NCBI GenBank assembly: GCA_965153455.1
Contig: OZ234499.1
Coordinates: forward strand, 17,232,271-17,296,270
Reading direction: 5' to 3'
DNA from: Sphagnum compactum
Taxonomy: Eukaryota; Bryophyta; Sphagnopsida; Sphagnales
DNA length: 64,000 bases
Shown here: piece after piece, positions 45,001-58,085 of the stretch
Layout: each line of letters opens with the position of its first letter
How positions within the stretch are numbered: position 1 is the stretch's first letter
Notes under the pieces: generated by a model
Told to the model about the DNA's origin: nothing
What the model saw: only the letters and a program-made list of their open reading frames with translations
Database searches by the model: none
Made by a program: the position numbers and the translations under genes

Positions 45001-48000
45001 CTATAGACTTTGATGCTTCATAGCCTTGCTGAAAACAAGGGTGCCTTCGATCAAAGTTGTTCACAATTGGTTGGGAGAAATTTCAAAGATTTTGATGCTC
45101 CTTCTGCCATGGAATGCACAGCCAATTGGCACCCAAGCTGGAAGGATGATGCAATGACATATGAGCAAAATTGAGAAGAAACTCCAGATGGGATTGAGAC
45201 GCACTTGGTATATTATGAGGAAAACACATTGCTCCTAAATGCTGATGTTGCTGCCAGAGCAATGCATCAATGACTGACCTTCACATCATTGCAAGGTTTA
45301 GGGTTTACCCTAAATGTCAGTGAAAGACAAAATACACTGAAAAGTGGACCAAATTGGTCAGCCCTGATGTTACGGGGTTGAAAGAATTATTGAAACAAAA
45401 GTGCTTCACAGCCAAACAAGACGTGATAACAGCTGCCTGCCCTTGAAGCAATCGACTGCTGAGTCACATTAGACAACACTAAGCAAGTAAGCCAGCCAGC
45501 CAGCCAGCCAGCAAGAACCTTTGAACACTGCAAATATGAGGAGAATTACATCAGTGTATTCAACAACACATCTCCTTCATGTCCAACAACAATAGACAGT
45601 TTCTGGAAACAAATTAGAGAGCAAACTCCAATGACCCAAATCATTGAATTTGTCTAATTAATTGAACCAGTCTGTGGTCTGTGCCATCACCCCACATGTC
45701 AACTCACTACCCAAGTGATTTTTCCTTTGATATGATTCTTAAAATTCAATATATCTTGCTGCACCATAGATCTAAAAATTACCTAATCAACTCGAAGAAA
45801 GAAATCCCACTTAGCAAGGGCTTTCCAACAATACTTACCAAGAGCACACCCCAATTTCCCCAAATTTTTTATTTTGATTTTGTTGAAGTTTCTTTGACAA
45901 AATTATTCAATATTCAATAGCACACGCACCTTAAGTCCAAACATTGCAAAACCATCTCAGTGGGGCATCCTCAAGGGTTTTCCAATGCTACCAATTGCGA
46001 GGTGGGGGTGGTCTCCATGGTTTGGGAGATCTCAACATGAGAAACAAAACAAACAAACTACCTTCCTCAATATCAACATCCAGTTTTTTTTATTAAATTA
46101 AAAAATACTCTTCTTCTCCTTTAAATGCCTAAATTTAGGAATAAGAACACAAGTCAAGTTCATTTGAAAACCACACTTTACACCCAAAGAAATAATTGTC
46201 CCCTTCCCCAGAAAATTGGAAAATAAGGGGAAAAAAAAGTGAAGAGGATCACCCCAACACTATATTTTGGATTCTGTATTATGAAAAGTCCAATCCTGGT
46301 ATTAAATTTCTGTTGGTGATAAGTTAGCCAAGGGGCATGGTTGGGATTGATAATTGTATATATATTATAGGTATATGGAAAAAACAACAAAAACATTATT
46401 AAACAGTTGAATATAAATTCCAAAATGCGTTCTCAATATTCATTTTTAAATTTCTTTTCTCATTACAGACAGAATAAATAAATAAATAAATAAATTTGTG
46501 AGCACTGACTTCAAGATTGAATAAAATTGGGTTTATTTTGGGAAGTTCACTGATTGTTTAAAATTGGGTTTAAATTTCCCATATCAATGTAAAGTTCGCA
46601 ATGGATTGAATGGATCGAATTGTAGTTGCACAACTTCTAGGTCAAGAAAAAAAAACTCTTTTCATTTGTGTAGGAGCATCCCAAGTTAAGTTCCATGAAC
46701 TCATCGAACTCGGATGGCCACTACCTATAAGTCGGTGTTGATTTTGGAAAATATTAGTTTGTAGGCAAATTCCAAGATCAAGCATCTTTGGTGATTTTGT
46801 ATTATAGTTTTGAACTCCAGCTCCCTCGAACGTGGGATGCTGATGAGTTTCCAGAAGTTTTACAAAAGTATCATGAACTAAAACTTGGAATCATCTAACA
46901 TCATGAACTGAGGAGAATTTGAAGAACAATGTGATCCAACTGCATTTTAGAGTTTCAAGCCCATACAGCAACAACAAGAATTGTACTTATTTTGAGCTCA
47001 GAATTTGGAGAATTAGATCAACAAGAATTGGAGTTAAATGCCTGATCAGATTCTAATTGATAGAAGAACAGAAAAAATGAGGAGGAGAAGGAGGTAGATG
47101 CTGAACGATTCTAGCTTCCCTGGAACTTGGCATGTGTGCAAGATTTTACTCCATTCTCCTTACAAATTCCTGAGTCATGAAAACAGATTACTAATTTTTC
47201 TACTTTATAGATTTAAAATCATCACTTGAGTCTTTCCACATGAATAATGCACTGTCCACAATAAACCATAATTCTTGACACTAGGTACTCAAAAGCCAAA
47301 TCTTACAGTCTAAGGCAAAATGCAATGTCAACCACAACGGAGGAAAACAAAATTTAATGTAATTAATTACATGTAGAGATTAAGTAAGGAATATCATGAG
47401 GAAGGTACTTACTAAGGGCATCTTCCCATTATGCTGCTGTGCTCACAACAGATTTCCACTATGTTTTTCCGATTCGCTGTGCTCACAGTCATCTCACAGT
47501 TCTACCTGTCAAGCATTGATCAATTGCAAGAGATACAAGAGTGATGAGTCAAATTATGACTCTCCATAAAATGACATCTGTCTTCTTTTTCTTTCATGAG
47601 AACATACTGATAATACCCTATCCCTTTAAACTGTCTTTCTCTCCTTTGTTTGCATCCTGGTCTGAAATGTATCTCTCAAATTGTGACTAATTACACAACC
47701 TTTGGACCACTCAGAAAATCAATTGCTTCAATTACTGTAGTTGTTCCTAACATCTTGAGCTGGTTTGAAATTGGCCATGATGTAACTGAGAGCTTGAATC
47801 AGGTTTTTAAAGGGTAAGAAACTTTCACACCCATTACAACCAGTGGTTCTCTTTTTTCTATTCAAAATTTTGTGGTCAATCCAATGTGGCAATTATTCAT
47901 AAACTGATATGAATGGAAAAAATCCACTTGAACCATGCATAGAAATCTGGTAATTTTTTAGGAATTTAAAATTTTTCTTCTGAATTTTGCGAAAAAAACC

Positions 48001-48785
48001 AAAAAATCATTGAATTTGTGGGGGAAAAAAATCCCAAAAAATGAAGCATGTGACAAAGCTTGCAAATTGCAATAGAGCTTTCTATTGTTGGGTATTGATT
48101 TATTAATTAAGGAATATTGCTTTAAATTTGTGCTCATTACACCCTCTTGTTTTTTCATCTCTTTTGCATGCCATGCCAAAGCATTACAAAAATGGATGTG
48201 CATTTCTTTGATACCAAAAAGTTTGGGATTGTATCGTTGCACACTTAGAGCAGGTCCACCAGCAGCAGTACATAATAGCTTGTAAAGAGTGATGAAATTT
48301 GGATGAAATTCAGGATTGAAACACCTAATGTGATCCAATACTCTGCACTAGGGCTAGCAAAGAAATATGATTGGCTTTGATTGGCCCCTGTGGTGGCATT
48401 TGGTTGATCATCACTCTACATTTTTCAGGTTTTGATGTTTATGGGTACAAATGAATGAGGAAATAACTTGCACACCATGTTGAATGAAATACGTTGCGCA
48501 CTATTTTGAATGTGATAGACACTTTTGGGGTGGGGTGGCAAGGGGGGGTAGAAACCCACATACTCGGTGTGAGTATCCATATGCCCTTATCTTGCACTCT
48601 TATCATCCTACACACGCTCCTAGTTGTTCAGCCAGGAATTTTTCTTGTGGTGAATTTTCCCCACTTGATGACCAAAATACAATGCCCAGAGTGACCATAT
48701 TTCAAGGAAAGAAAAGTTGAGTTTGTCATATTTGGACCATAGCTTCTTTTTTGAGGTATAGCAAAGTTTGAGAAAAATGCTACTT
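45001..48785. other. Intergenic; two microsatellites
   Basis: 45490-45512 is (CCAG)n and 46466-46494 is (AAAT)n. AAACCTAAA/GGGTTTAGGG-type short motifs near 45297. No gene recognised; the 126-codon minus frame at 47958-48338 is without motif. Confidence 0.45.
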
Positions 48786-48850
48786 TTATCTCTGACCTCT
48801 AGCCAAATTTGGCTAAGTCCTCTTGTGGATCATAATGCACAATTGAAAAA
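48786..48850 (+). repeat. TAGCCAAATTTGGCTA repeat copy
   Basis: CTGACCTCTAGCCAAATTTG at 48792 followed by GGCTAAGTCC and TCTTGTGGATCATAA, matching the copy at 17536. Confidence 0.55.
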
Positions 48851-49564
48851 AAAAACCATGTGTTCAGCTACTTTTAAATTAATCAGAACTTTAAATAGTT
48901 ATCTCAGCAGAAAAAGGTCATCAGGAACCAGTTTTGTTCATGGACAAATTTTATTATTTTTTGGACAAAAATTTGAGAATTTGTTGGAATTCTTTTCCTA
49001 GTGTAAATTTGGCTAAATTTGCTAAATTTGCAGAAACTTTGCCAAAGCTTCAACAAACCAAAAAAACCTTGTATGGAAGTGTTAAAATAGTGCAAAAATT
49101 TGGCCAACTGGGGCTGCACTGTTTGTACTTACAGGGAGACCCACCCATCTTCAGAATCCAAGCCCAAAAGTGTGCAATACTGCCCATATTAGACCTCTAA
49201 GTGCTTAAGTGTTGAATCACTCACTGGCCTATCTACCAAAGTGGAGATTCTGGAAATGCACCCATAGGCATGAGTTTCTATTAAGAATGCATGTGCGTAA
49301 AAGGCACACCCGGGAATAATAATGTACCTGCCCAGGAAAATGAATGGTGTAAGTTACATCATGTCTTTGCTTAGGTGAGGAGAAAGCCTTGAGCACTGTA
49401 AAGAAATATTGGCCGCTCAAAAGGCCATGATGCCCGTCCCCACAGTTTGCCCAACTGCAGCAGTAAAATGCCTATCTACACTCCTTTCCCGATGAAGATT
49501 TGCAGACAAACGAACTGAAACTGGTTGGGCCTGGAAAAGTGCACATGTTATCAGGCCCTTCCAA
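48851..49564. other. Intergenic, nothing recognised
   Basis: AT-rich left part, no family motif in any frame. Confidence 0.45.
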
Positions 49565-49800
49565 GAGGAAATGACTCTTTCTCATTAGCCAACTACAATG
49601 ATGGCGAGAGTTAAAAAGACTCTCACTTCTTAGAGCCCCACTAGCAGGAAATGACTGTTTCTCATTAGCCAACTACAATGATGATGAGAGCAAAATAGAG
49701 ACTCACTTCTTAGAGCGCAACGAGCAGGAAATGACTCTTTCTCATTAGCCAACTGCAATGATGGCAAGGATGGTGAGAGTTGAATAGACTCTCAATTTGT
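49565..49800. repeat. Three tandem ~80-bp units
   Basis: Units start AGGAAATGACTSTTTCTCAT at 49565, 49646 and 49726, followed by TAGCCAACTRCAATGATG and ACTTCTTAGAGC. The first and third units hold a small hairpin (GAGAGT...ACTCTC). The minus-strand frames with repeated CSWLMRKSHFLL are by-products. Confidence 0.8.
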
Positions 49801-50374
49801 ACATTCCATCTTTTCACATTCATGGGTGGGGACGGGGGAGAAACTAAACAGTGCACACCGGATATGCTAAAGAGGTACCGATACAGGGCTGCCATTGGGC
49901 ATGTTGTACAAAAATATTATTTAAGACCTGAACCTCCTGCCTTGCTTGTCTGTGGGAAAGGGCAGTTTTCTCATAAGTTACCCCAGTGTGTGTCCCATTT
50001 TGCAGGGTTGTATGCATCAGTGAGAAGAATATTTTCAATTGTTTTGCATTGGCAAGTCATTGTTGAATGTTTGGTAAGTTGGGTGTGCAGAATGGGTGTG
50101 TCTTTGTTCTTCAGACTGGGTCAGTAACAAAACTCTTTTTCTTCTTTCTGAAGTGGCTGACAAAAACAACTTGTACCAAGACTTGATAATGCAAGACCAG
50201 TGGGAATTTTACAAGCTGGCAGTAATTTAGAAGTCTACATGCATCATACAGCCAAAGAGGAGATATGCTGTTGTTGCACATGATTCAATCTGACCAGTTG
50301 GCTGCAGTTGAAGGATTCTCCAAAGCTGCTGGAATCTGTTAATGACTTGATGCTCTCTCTCAACAGACTATGTA

Positions 50375-50420
50375 GGCCACAGTGAACCAGCACCCACCAG
50401 GCAGGATGGATGATACATGT
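50375..50420 (+). repeat. Solo GAACCAGC-type element end
   Basis: TAGGCCACAGTGAACCAGCA then CCCACCAGG. It matches the right end of the 59284-59826 element. No partner was found nearby. Confidence 0.5.
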
Positions 50421-50529
50421 GAACAGAGAACACTTTTTCATTGCATGAACCAGTCCCATAGCTAACCACAGTAAATGTGGTTAGTTATGTGCAGTGCCAT
50501 TATAATCCAGATTACCCACTTTAACTAGT

Positions 50530-50640
50530 AGCCACCATTGAATGCCTTACCTACTTACCTACTACACACATAGTAACCACATAACCACTTATGTTACCTA
50601 CCTCCTTACCTATGGTACTTGTCGACTTCCATAGGTAGTT
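50530..50640. repeat. Degenerate TACC repeat tract
   Basis: Irregular CCTTACCTACTTACCTACTA and related units. The palindrome GGTAGTTACCTAGGTAG lies at 50634. Confidence 0.5.
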
Positions 50641-50663
50641 ACCTAGGTAGTGTGCGGTGGAAG

Positions 50664-50841
50664 TAGGAGGGTTTCAAAGTTAAGTTACTAACTTGGTGGA
50701 ACCCTGGTTGTCTATGAACCCTTCTACTTCCCCCTTTCCTTAACTAAATAACTAGGAGGGTTTCAAAGTTAAGTTACTAACTTGGTGGAACCTGGTTGTC
50801 TATGAACCCTTCTACTTCCCCCTTTCCTTAACTAAATAACT
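50664..50841. repeat. Near-identical 89-bp tandem duplication
   Basis: 50664-50752 and 50753-50841 start TAGGAGGGTTTCAAAG and differ by a single C (ACCCTGG versus ACCTGG). Very recent. Confidence 0.95.
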
Positions 50842-50889
50842 AGGTATGTAAGTGGGTAAGTATTATAGATAGGTAGGTAGGGAATGTAA

Positions 50890-53080
50890 GTGGTTACTAC
50901 ATATTTTCTTCCTCAAAATACGGTGTCTTTGGGCCATTTTTTTCTAAAAAGAATCCTTTGTATGATTCACACAATCTTTTTTTGTGTGGCCAGGTGGCTA
51001 AGTTTTGCCAAAAGAAAAATGTAGAATATAACCCTGAATTAGATCTCTTAGATGATGAAACCCTCCCAAAACTTTATAGCCCTACCCATCTGATAGGGCA
51101 ATGTAGTGAAAAAAGTGAGGACCAATATCCCAAAAAGGGATAGCACCCAAAGGTAAATGATATATTAATTGCCCCTACCCTGTAAACCCTGTATACAGTT
51201 GGGCAAGCTTGCCCAATAAATATCCATTTTGTCTAGAAATGAAGTTTGGAGGCTCTGTCCAGGTTATCAATATGGCATTTTTTTTTTAAAAATTACCAAA
51301 AGAATATGCATAAAAATAATTAGCAATGTATTTGTAATGAGTTTTGTTTGTTTCAAAGCATAAACGAAAATTCATTACACAAGACACACCTCAAGTTACT
51401 CCAAAAAAATCAGGGAAATCCCCAAAAAATATCTTAAATTCATAGTGAATCTTCTCTAGAAATCATTAACTGAAGTTAGCATAATCAATTAAGTTTTTTA
51501 TTCTAGAAATATACACTTTGAAAATGAATAAGAAGTTTTGGTAATAGAAAACCGGTAGAGAAAAACTAGTAAAAGAATTTGATAAGGATAAATCTGATAC
51601 TAAAAAATTGATAATGACAATTTTGAAAAATTGTTAATCTCATTGTTTTACTTATAGTTTTTGTTCAAAACTAAGTTAAAGTCTATTTTAGACTTTAACA
51701 TGTTTTTGAATTGTCTCCTCCTACTTGCCTACTAGAGCATGTTCGTTGGTGTCCAAAACCTTGAAGTTTCTACCTACTGGTCAATCCCCTCTTTCAGAAA
51801 AGAAATAACTTTTTCTTGATGATGCTTGTTGTAGCAAGCAAGCAATACCGGTGCCCAAAACCTTAGAGACTAGAAATGTTTATTGCTAATTAGGTCTCTT
51901 AGAATATTAGAAATAATTATTTTGATGATGTTTGTTGCAGTTAGCAATCAAGTAGGCAATTCCAAACGTAATGTTGATGTTCATTACTTTGAAGTTGGTG
52001 CTTGTTGGTTAAGCATTTTCTTTCAAATAAAAAAGAAATTAGTTTGTGCTCATTGCAACAAATAAGTAGGTAACTTCGAAAGTACCACAAATGGCAACAT
52101 GAAAACTGATTGTGTGAATGATCATTTATTGGAATCCAACAACAATGTAGAATGTTTGTCAATAGGTATGTGAAAGTTATAACTATTTACCATTCCTACT
52201 TGACACGTAAAGATTGCATTCTTCAAACACCGAAATTTTGACCCCCCACCCCCACTCCCCCATCCCATTGTTTTTAAAACAAGTTTGTAATCGATTACAA
52301 CCTTGTTGCAACACACCCTCACTTTTGATGCTTCTCCCTTTTCATTGTCTAGCCTCTCTTTGAGCCATTGTTGTAAACCCAAAGTTAACACTTCTATACC
52401 CTAAAGGATCTGCTTTCAATCCTACTTGGAAGTTGTTGTGAAAGCGATCACATGCTTCATTTCCATTTGCTATAGACCAAGTTGGAACAAATTAAATCTT
52501 GCACATTAATTTGTTTATTTGTGAACTACTTGTTTAGTAATTATCCATATTTGCTACTTTTGTGGCCTTTTTTTCTTCCTTGTCCTTTCATTTCACTTTT
52601 TTAATTTCTTTTGTTGTTATCTTTTTCATGTGGCTTCTTCTATAGAATATCTAAGTATTGATCAAAAGTCACAATGTTTGATTTGGAATAATATATTACT
52701 GGTTTTTTGCCTCTTATATGTTTTGCAAGTAAACGGGGCAAGGATAGCAAGTTGTGCATCCTCATGGTTGCTTGGGCCACAATTGGAAATATTTAGAATT
52801 GGACTACTATAACTTCATTAAGATTTGCCAAGTTGATTGTAGGTTCATCAAATTCATGTGTCCCATCTTACGAGACCTTAGTAAAGCTAATTATGTTCAT
52901 CCAATTCCCCTAACCCATCTTCTCCAACCCAAATAGGGGGCTATCATGCATTCCTACATAGCAACAAAATTGTGTTGCTGACATTGTGGAATTATTTGTT
53001 GTTATAATTCTTAAATTAGTTCCAAATATATTTAATAACTTTATTGTAGAAGACTACTCTTGTTGTTGGCTTTCATCAAC
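50890..53080. other. Intergenic; weak duplications
   Basis: 51790-52090 contains about three diverged copies of a segment with AGAAAT, TGATGATGYTTGTTG, AGCAA. 52241-52267 is C-rich (GACCCCCCACCCCCACTCCC). The open frame at 50958-51143 (+) is unrecognised and may be a fragment of an old gene. Confidence 0.45.
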
Positions 53081-53088
53081 TCCATCAT

Positions 53089-54310
53089 TCAAATTGTAAT
53101 CTTCCTCACCTTCCTTGCTATGATTTTTTGTTGGTGTTGTGTAAATGTTTGAAGGGTTTTTTTAACTTCCATAGCCTTAGGGTTTAAAGGCCATATTTTG
53201 CAAACCCTAAATCTAAACTTGATGTTATGCTTTGTGAGTGATTGGTCAAAGGCTTTGTTCATCCATGTAACCAAAGTGACTTTATTTAGTTCCATGTAAT
53301 TTTTTTTTACCATGGCTCCATCCTTTTTTCTCTTAAATATTTTTTCAATGATTTATAGCAAGATAATTTAATAATTAGAGTGTGTGTGACGTATGAGAAA
53401 ACAAGGTGATCATAACTAAACCAAAGTCTTATGTTTGCTCTATTGATTTTAAAGTAGCATGGAAACCATGCCCATCTAGAATTAACAAACGACAATTGGT
53501 TCTAGATATACCACTTGGAACAAACCTTTTGTAGAAAGAAAAAAAATCATCCATGTTTTTTTTTTGTATTGTCATGCATGTCCATGATTTGTAAAGCTTG
53601 ATGTAATTCTCAAAGTATTTCACCTTTGAGGATGTAAAACCTTGTTAGAACTCCACTTGTAACATTCAGTACACAGTGTAGAATTAACCATTCCCAATAT
53701 TTGGGAATGGTGTTGTAAACAACTTGGTTTGAACCCCTTTTGGCCAAAACTCAAGCTCTTGACTATCTACCTACTTGAATGTTTTGTTTCATTAAAATTT
53801 TATGCCCAATTTGCATTGTAATTTTGTTAAATGTACAATTTGCAAGTTCTCATGGAATGTTTTACAACATTCTATAACCTTTATGCTCAACAAACTTTTA
53901 GTCCTTCTACATGTTGGATGTTGAATTTTAGATGCTTCTATTTGAAATAATACCACCAAGAGTTCCTTGGTACACAATTCCAAAATGGAGTATGCCTTGT
54001 TTATGTGGTTTTATCAATTTTCATTTTCAACTATTACAAGGTAATCAACAAGCCATATTTTTGCATAATTAATGCCATACTACTATTGTGTCCTCCTCCT
54101 TTGTCATAACACTTTTTAACCCCATTTTTCATGATCTTGTTTCCCCATTCATATGGTCCAAAAGGGAGGTCACATGGGTATGTTCCATGACCAACTTAGC
54201 CTCCTCGAAGAACATGTACCTCTATTAATAACATCCATAGCTTCTTCTAAGACCTAGTTTGTCCATTTCCCTCTTATGTTTTTTTATGACAACTTATTAA
54301 CTTGTGGTCT
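53089..54310 (-). pseudogene. Pogo/CENP-B-like (HTH_psq + DDE_1) transposase remnant
   Basis: Reading the minus strand with frame changes: 54300-54100 has a helix-turn-helix start (RGKWTN, EEAMDVINRGTCS, SWNIPM); 53860-53640 has pieces such as NSWWYYFK, NFNETK and LAKRGSN; 53560-53430 has VPSGIS and LLILDGHGFHATL; 53420-53330 has SHTSHTL; and 53313-53089 has MNKAFDQSLT and KIWPLNPKAM. This is the usual order of a pogo-type Tc1/mariner transposase, which cuts and pastes DNA. The first catalytic Asp is Asn (NFNETK), the LDGHG Asp remains, and the QPLD-type Asp is lost. Many stops and at least two frameshifts show it is dead. An unrelated perfect palindrome, CCATTCCCAA/TTGGGAATGG, lies at 53690-53712. 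Confidence 0.75.
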
Positions 54311-57289
54311 ACTATGTATTGTGTTTGATGTAGGTTGAGGTGGGATTTCTTTTTGTCCAACATTGGTTAGTCTAGCATGCCTAAGTATCACCTACAAAGG
54401 ATATTCAAATTTATGATGATTGTTTAATTTCTAACCCAAGCTTTTAGTAAGTGGGTGGTGTGCCCAACTAATGATATACCTTTCTTTTTCATGTACACAT
54501 CCCACAAAACCAAACAATGAACAAAGCTAGGATATGTTAACAATGCAAATGTTTTTAATGGTTCAATAAAAGATATTAAAGCATAGTAGTTTAAAAAGTT
54601 CTCCCATATGTACTAAATTGATCTTTTTGGTGCATGTGCAGGTTCTTAGTATAAACCTCAAAAGTGTGATTTACATGAGTTATTTAAAATCTAGGGTTTT
54701 TTGGCCAAGGTGCTTTAAAATGTGGAACTATAAACTATTAGACTAACAGTAATACACAAATTGTTTGAACCTTTCATTGTGAATCCTATTGATAACTTCA
54801 ATCCCTACTTGATTTCCTTCCTCCTTTACTTTCAAATCATCTTTTTGCAATTCTAACTGTATTTTCAAATCTAGTTTTTGTTTTTTGTCCTATTCTACTT
54901 TCACCTTTGATTTCGACTAGAACTCTATTTCTACTTTCTAATTTGACTCTTTCTCTTCTACATGTTCTATTTTCGCACTTGATTACAAAGCTTTTAATCT
55001 AATTTTTTAGCCATGTTGCACTAGGAAGGAAAAGTTGTAAAACACATTGAGGCTCCTCTTCCGTACTAGTTGGTAGGGAAGACATATTTGAAGGCTCAAT
55101 TTTAGGAATAAAAATGATAATGATAATGATTTTGCTCATGTAAATAACTTGTTCTTGCTTTGAATGTTTTGGTGGGAAAGCAAATTGCACAAAGTGTGTC
55201 TTTTGCCTTGGTGGTAGATGTCCATAATTGCAAGATCTAAAGATCCTACTATATTGGGGTTAATTGTTGCTAGATTTAATTTTTTTTAATTTTTTTTTTG
55301 CATTATAATTTTTTATTATGATTTTTGTTCATTTATGATCACTTGCATGTTGTTTAAAGTGCAAACCCAACCCCCAAAACCAAACATGTGGACTTGTTTT
55401 TAGTACATTATAAGTTATCAAATTTGGCCAAAATCACCCCCATCAGCAAATTTTGCCTTTGGATTTGTTGTTGTAATTTGTTTTAATTACCCAATTGCCA
55501 AATAACCATGATTGCTTTTGATTGGAAATTTTTTGGGGAACTTGGTCCTAAATCACACCCATAACCCAAACATTCAAAATAATAACCTAATATGTTCCAT
55601 GGTCAATTGTACACATTAGAATGTGACAATTCACATCCCATCACCAAACACCACCAAACATAAAAACCCAATTGTGATTTTCATAATGGCTAACATTCAT
55701 ACCCAATAATGAACAATTTTTTTCTCATGTTTGAATGTTTTCATGAAACCAAACACTATTGTAACCTAAAAACAATGTCATCTGTTTTTCTATGGATGAA
55801 GTCTACAAACCTTAACTTGGACTGCGGCTAGACTATTGGCGGCACAATGCTTCAATGGTGGTAAAAAAAAAAGAAAAGAAAATAATCTACTTCTAATATG
55901 TTTCTGCTTTTGGTGTGTTTTTGTTGCTCTGCAGGTCATGACAAAGGGAATTAGTTGCTGAAATGGAATGCAATATCTGCAACCCAATGAAAATGCTTTA
56001 GAAGATCTATGGATCATATTTCTGGAAGGAAATTGGCAAGGGGATTTTGGGGAGGCAAAGAGATGAGATGAGGAGGAGGATATTTGAGGCAGGTTAAGGA
56101 AGTGAAGGCAGGGGGCTATGGTGTGATAAAAGGGAAGCTAAGTGACTGGACTTGAATGGAGGACTAAAAATTGTGGTTTGATTTTGATTGTAGGGTGTTG
56201 TAAATAGGTAGAAGCAGAACTTGATCAAGAAGACTGAATGAGAAGAAGCCTGACAAGAAGACTTCCGCTGTGCTAAGAATGTCAGGAAAAGGTCCAGAGT
56301 TGTTGCATGTGTTTCTGTAGGGACCAACACAAGGGAGAGGATGAGCGTGTCTAGGATTTTTGGAGTGGTGGTGTGGCAGTTCATGCATGTTGTTTCTGGG
56401 GATTTTGAACTGGTATGGAATTTGTTTTGTCCTGAGAAGAGTACCTGTTGTTTTGTGGGAGCTCTGGAGGTTTTTGGGACTGAAGGGATGCTGGGAAGTA
56501 GTGATGTTTGGACAGGCTGACTCTGCTCTGAATTTTTGTCCAATCTTTGAGATTGAACCATGTTGAAGTACTAGAGTTAATAGTATGTGGTGATTCTGTT
56601 GTTGAGTATGAGCTGCCAGCCACATAAAACAACTTGTTGACTCCTAGAGAGGAAATCAAGATGAGTGCCTGATCCTTTGTGGTCCATAGAATTAAGGCCA
56701 TAGAACTTAGATGTCTGTTGGGATCTTGAAGAAGAAGAATTTGAATCAAAATTGTCATGCTTCAGTAAAAGTATCAGAATCATACTTCAGTCCATGGATG
56801 TCCAACAATGGTGATGTGCACACTGCAGAATGTATTCCCCTTGTTTTTTGGTGACGCTATATTTTCAAATTGAGCATTTGTGCATAGGCATTTTATTGAT
56901 CGCTACAAAAAGTGCGGGTGTCCATAAACCAGTTAGGTTTTGCACTATCAGGGCATATGCTTGTAGGGTGATGGGCATGGGTACCCTACCCAACTAATAT
57001 ATTAAATTGCATATAATTACCCAAATAAATTTTGACCTTGAAAAGGGTACTTTTTAGTTGGCAAGAAAAGCAACTCCACCACAATACCCTAACGTTCCCT
57101 TCAATGGTTACATGTTGTATGCAATAACAAGAAAATGGTTGCATCCCCCCACCACCACACCTACAACACCAACCAAAAATCGATCCCAACAATTTTTTCT
57201 CCCCATGTTAGCAACCATGTGCTTTGTACCATTGTCACAAAACATATTTATTTGTGTGTTGACATGTATGAACATTTGTGTGTTGATGT
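54311..57289. other. Intergenic, nothing recognised
   Basis: Overlapping 60-155 codon frames on the minus strand at 55790-56783 are Ser/Thr/Pro-rich with no shared motif and overlap one another in all frames, so I do not support them. C-rich ACCACCACACC tract at 57150. Confidence 0.45.
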
Positions 57290-57479
57290 AGGAATTTACA
57301 ACCATGTCAACTTCAAGGGCCCATAGGGAGGCATTGAGAATTAAGAAAGAAAAGAACTTCAAGTTAGAAAAAAAAATCAATTGTGCAAAAAACTTTTTCA
57401 CATCAACCAAGATCTAATTGCTACAAATGGAGAACATTCAAATACATTTTGCGAGAAATTTATTTTGCACTATAATCAT

Positions 57480-58085
57480 TTGAGGCTAGAAGGATGTGCA
57501 AAAAGATAATTTAGGAACTTGGAGGCCAAATGGGGTGTTATTAAACATGATGTTTCCAAGTTTGTGGGCATCTATGGTAGTATTGCATCTTTGGATGAAT
57601 TAGGAAGTTGTGTAGAGGATATTTTTCAAAGATCTCTTGAGTTTTATTTGTTTAAACAACTGAAATGTTTAATTTTTTGTTTCATTCAATGTTGGTTGTT
57701 GTTGAGAGATGTACTTAAATGGAGTGATCTCTTTGAATACCCAAAAAAATCAATATTGGTGAAGCAACAGTCTCTTATTAAAAAAACATAGCTTGAAGAA
57801 GAATACATTGAAGGGGCATTTCTAATGAGATGGAGCCAATTGTTTCCACCTTACCTTTTCAAGGTGGGAGGATTATGAAGCACCTTACGGGGTAACTAAA
57901 GAATGAAGGAGGGCTAATGTTTTCTAAAAGGCCAAAAGGTTGTGTTGAAAGCACAAGTTGAAGCCACCAAAGAAATGGTAGCAATTACTTGAACAAAGGT
58001 CAAAACCTTGCAAGTCAACTTTACACTTCAATTGTTTACAATGCCCATGAAGTTTGTGATGGAGGAGCTTGCAAAGTTGAAACAT
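57480..58085 (+). pseudogene. PIF/Harbinger-type accessory protein relic (NAM-associated C-terminal domain)
   Basis: 57507-57791 reads NLEAKWGVIKHDVSKFVGIY, then LGSCVEDIFQRSLEFY, then IQCWLLLRDVLKW, the pattern of the plant NAM-associated C-terminal domain found in the Myb-like ORF1 protein of PIF/Harbinger transposons. After a stop and a frame change, 57930-58085 continues with LKAQVEATKEMVAIT and LQLFTMPMKF, the Lys/Ala-rich coiled tail of the same family. The N-terminal SANT/Myb part is missing or too decayed to see. Non-functional. No transposase partner was found in the window. Confidence 0.65.

Noticed and set aside
55790-56783. Minus-strand frames of 60-155 codons
   Set aside because: Overlapping in all three frames, Ser/Thr/Pro-rich, no conserved motif or gene context.
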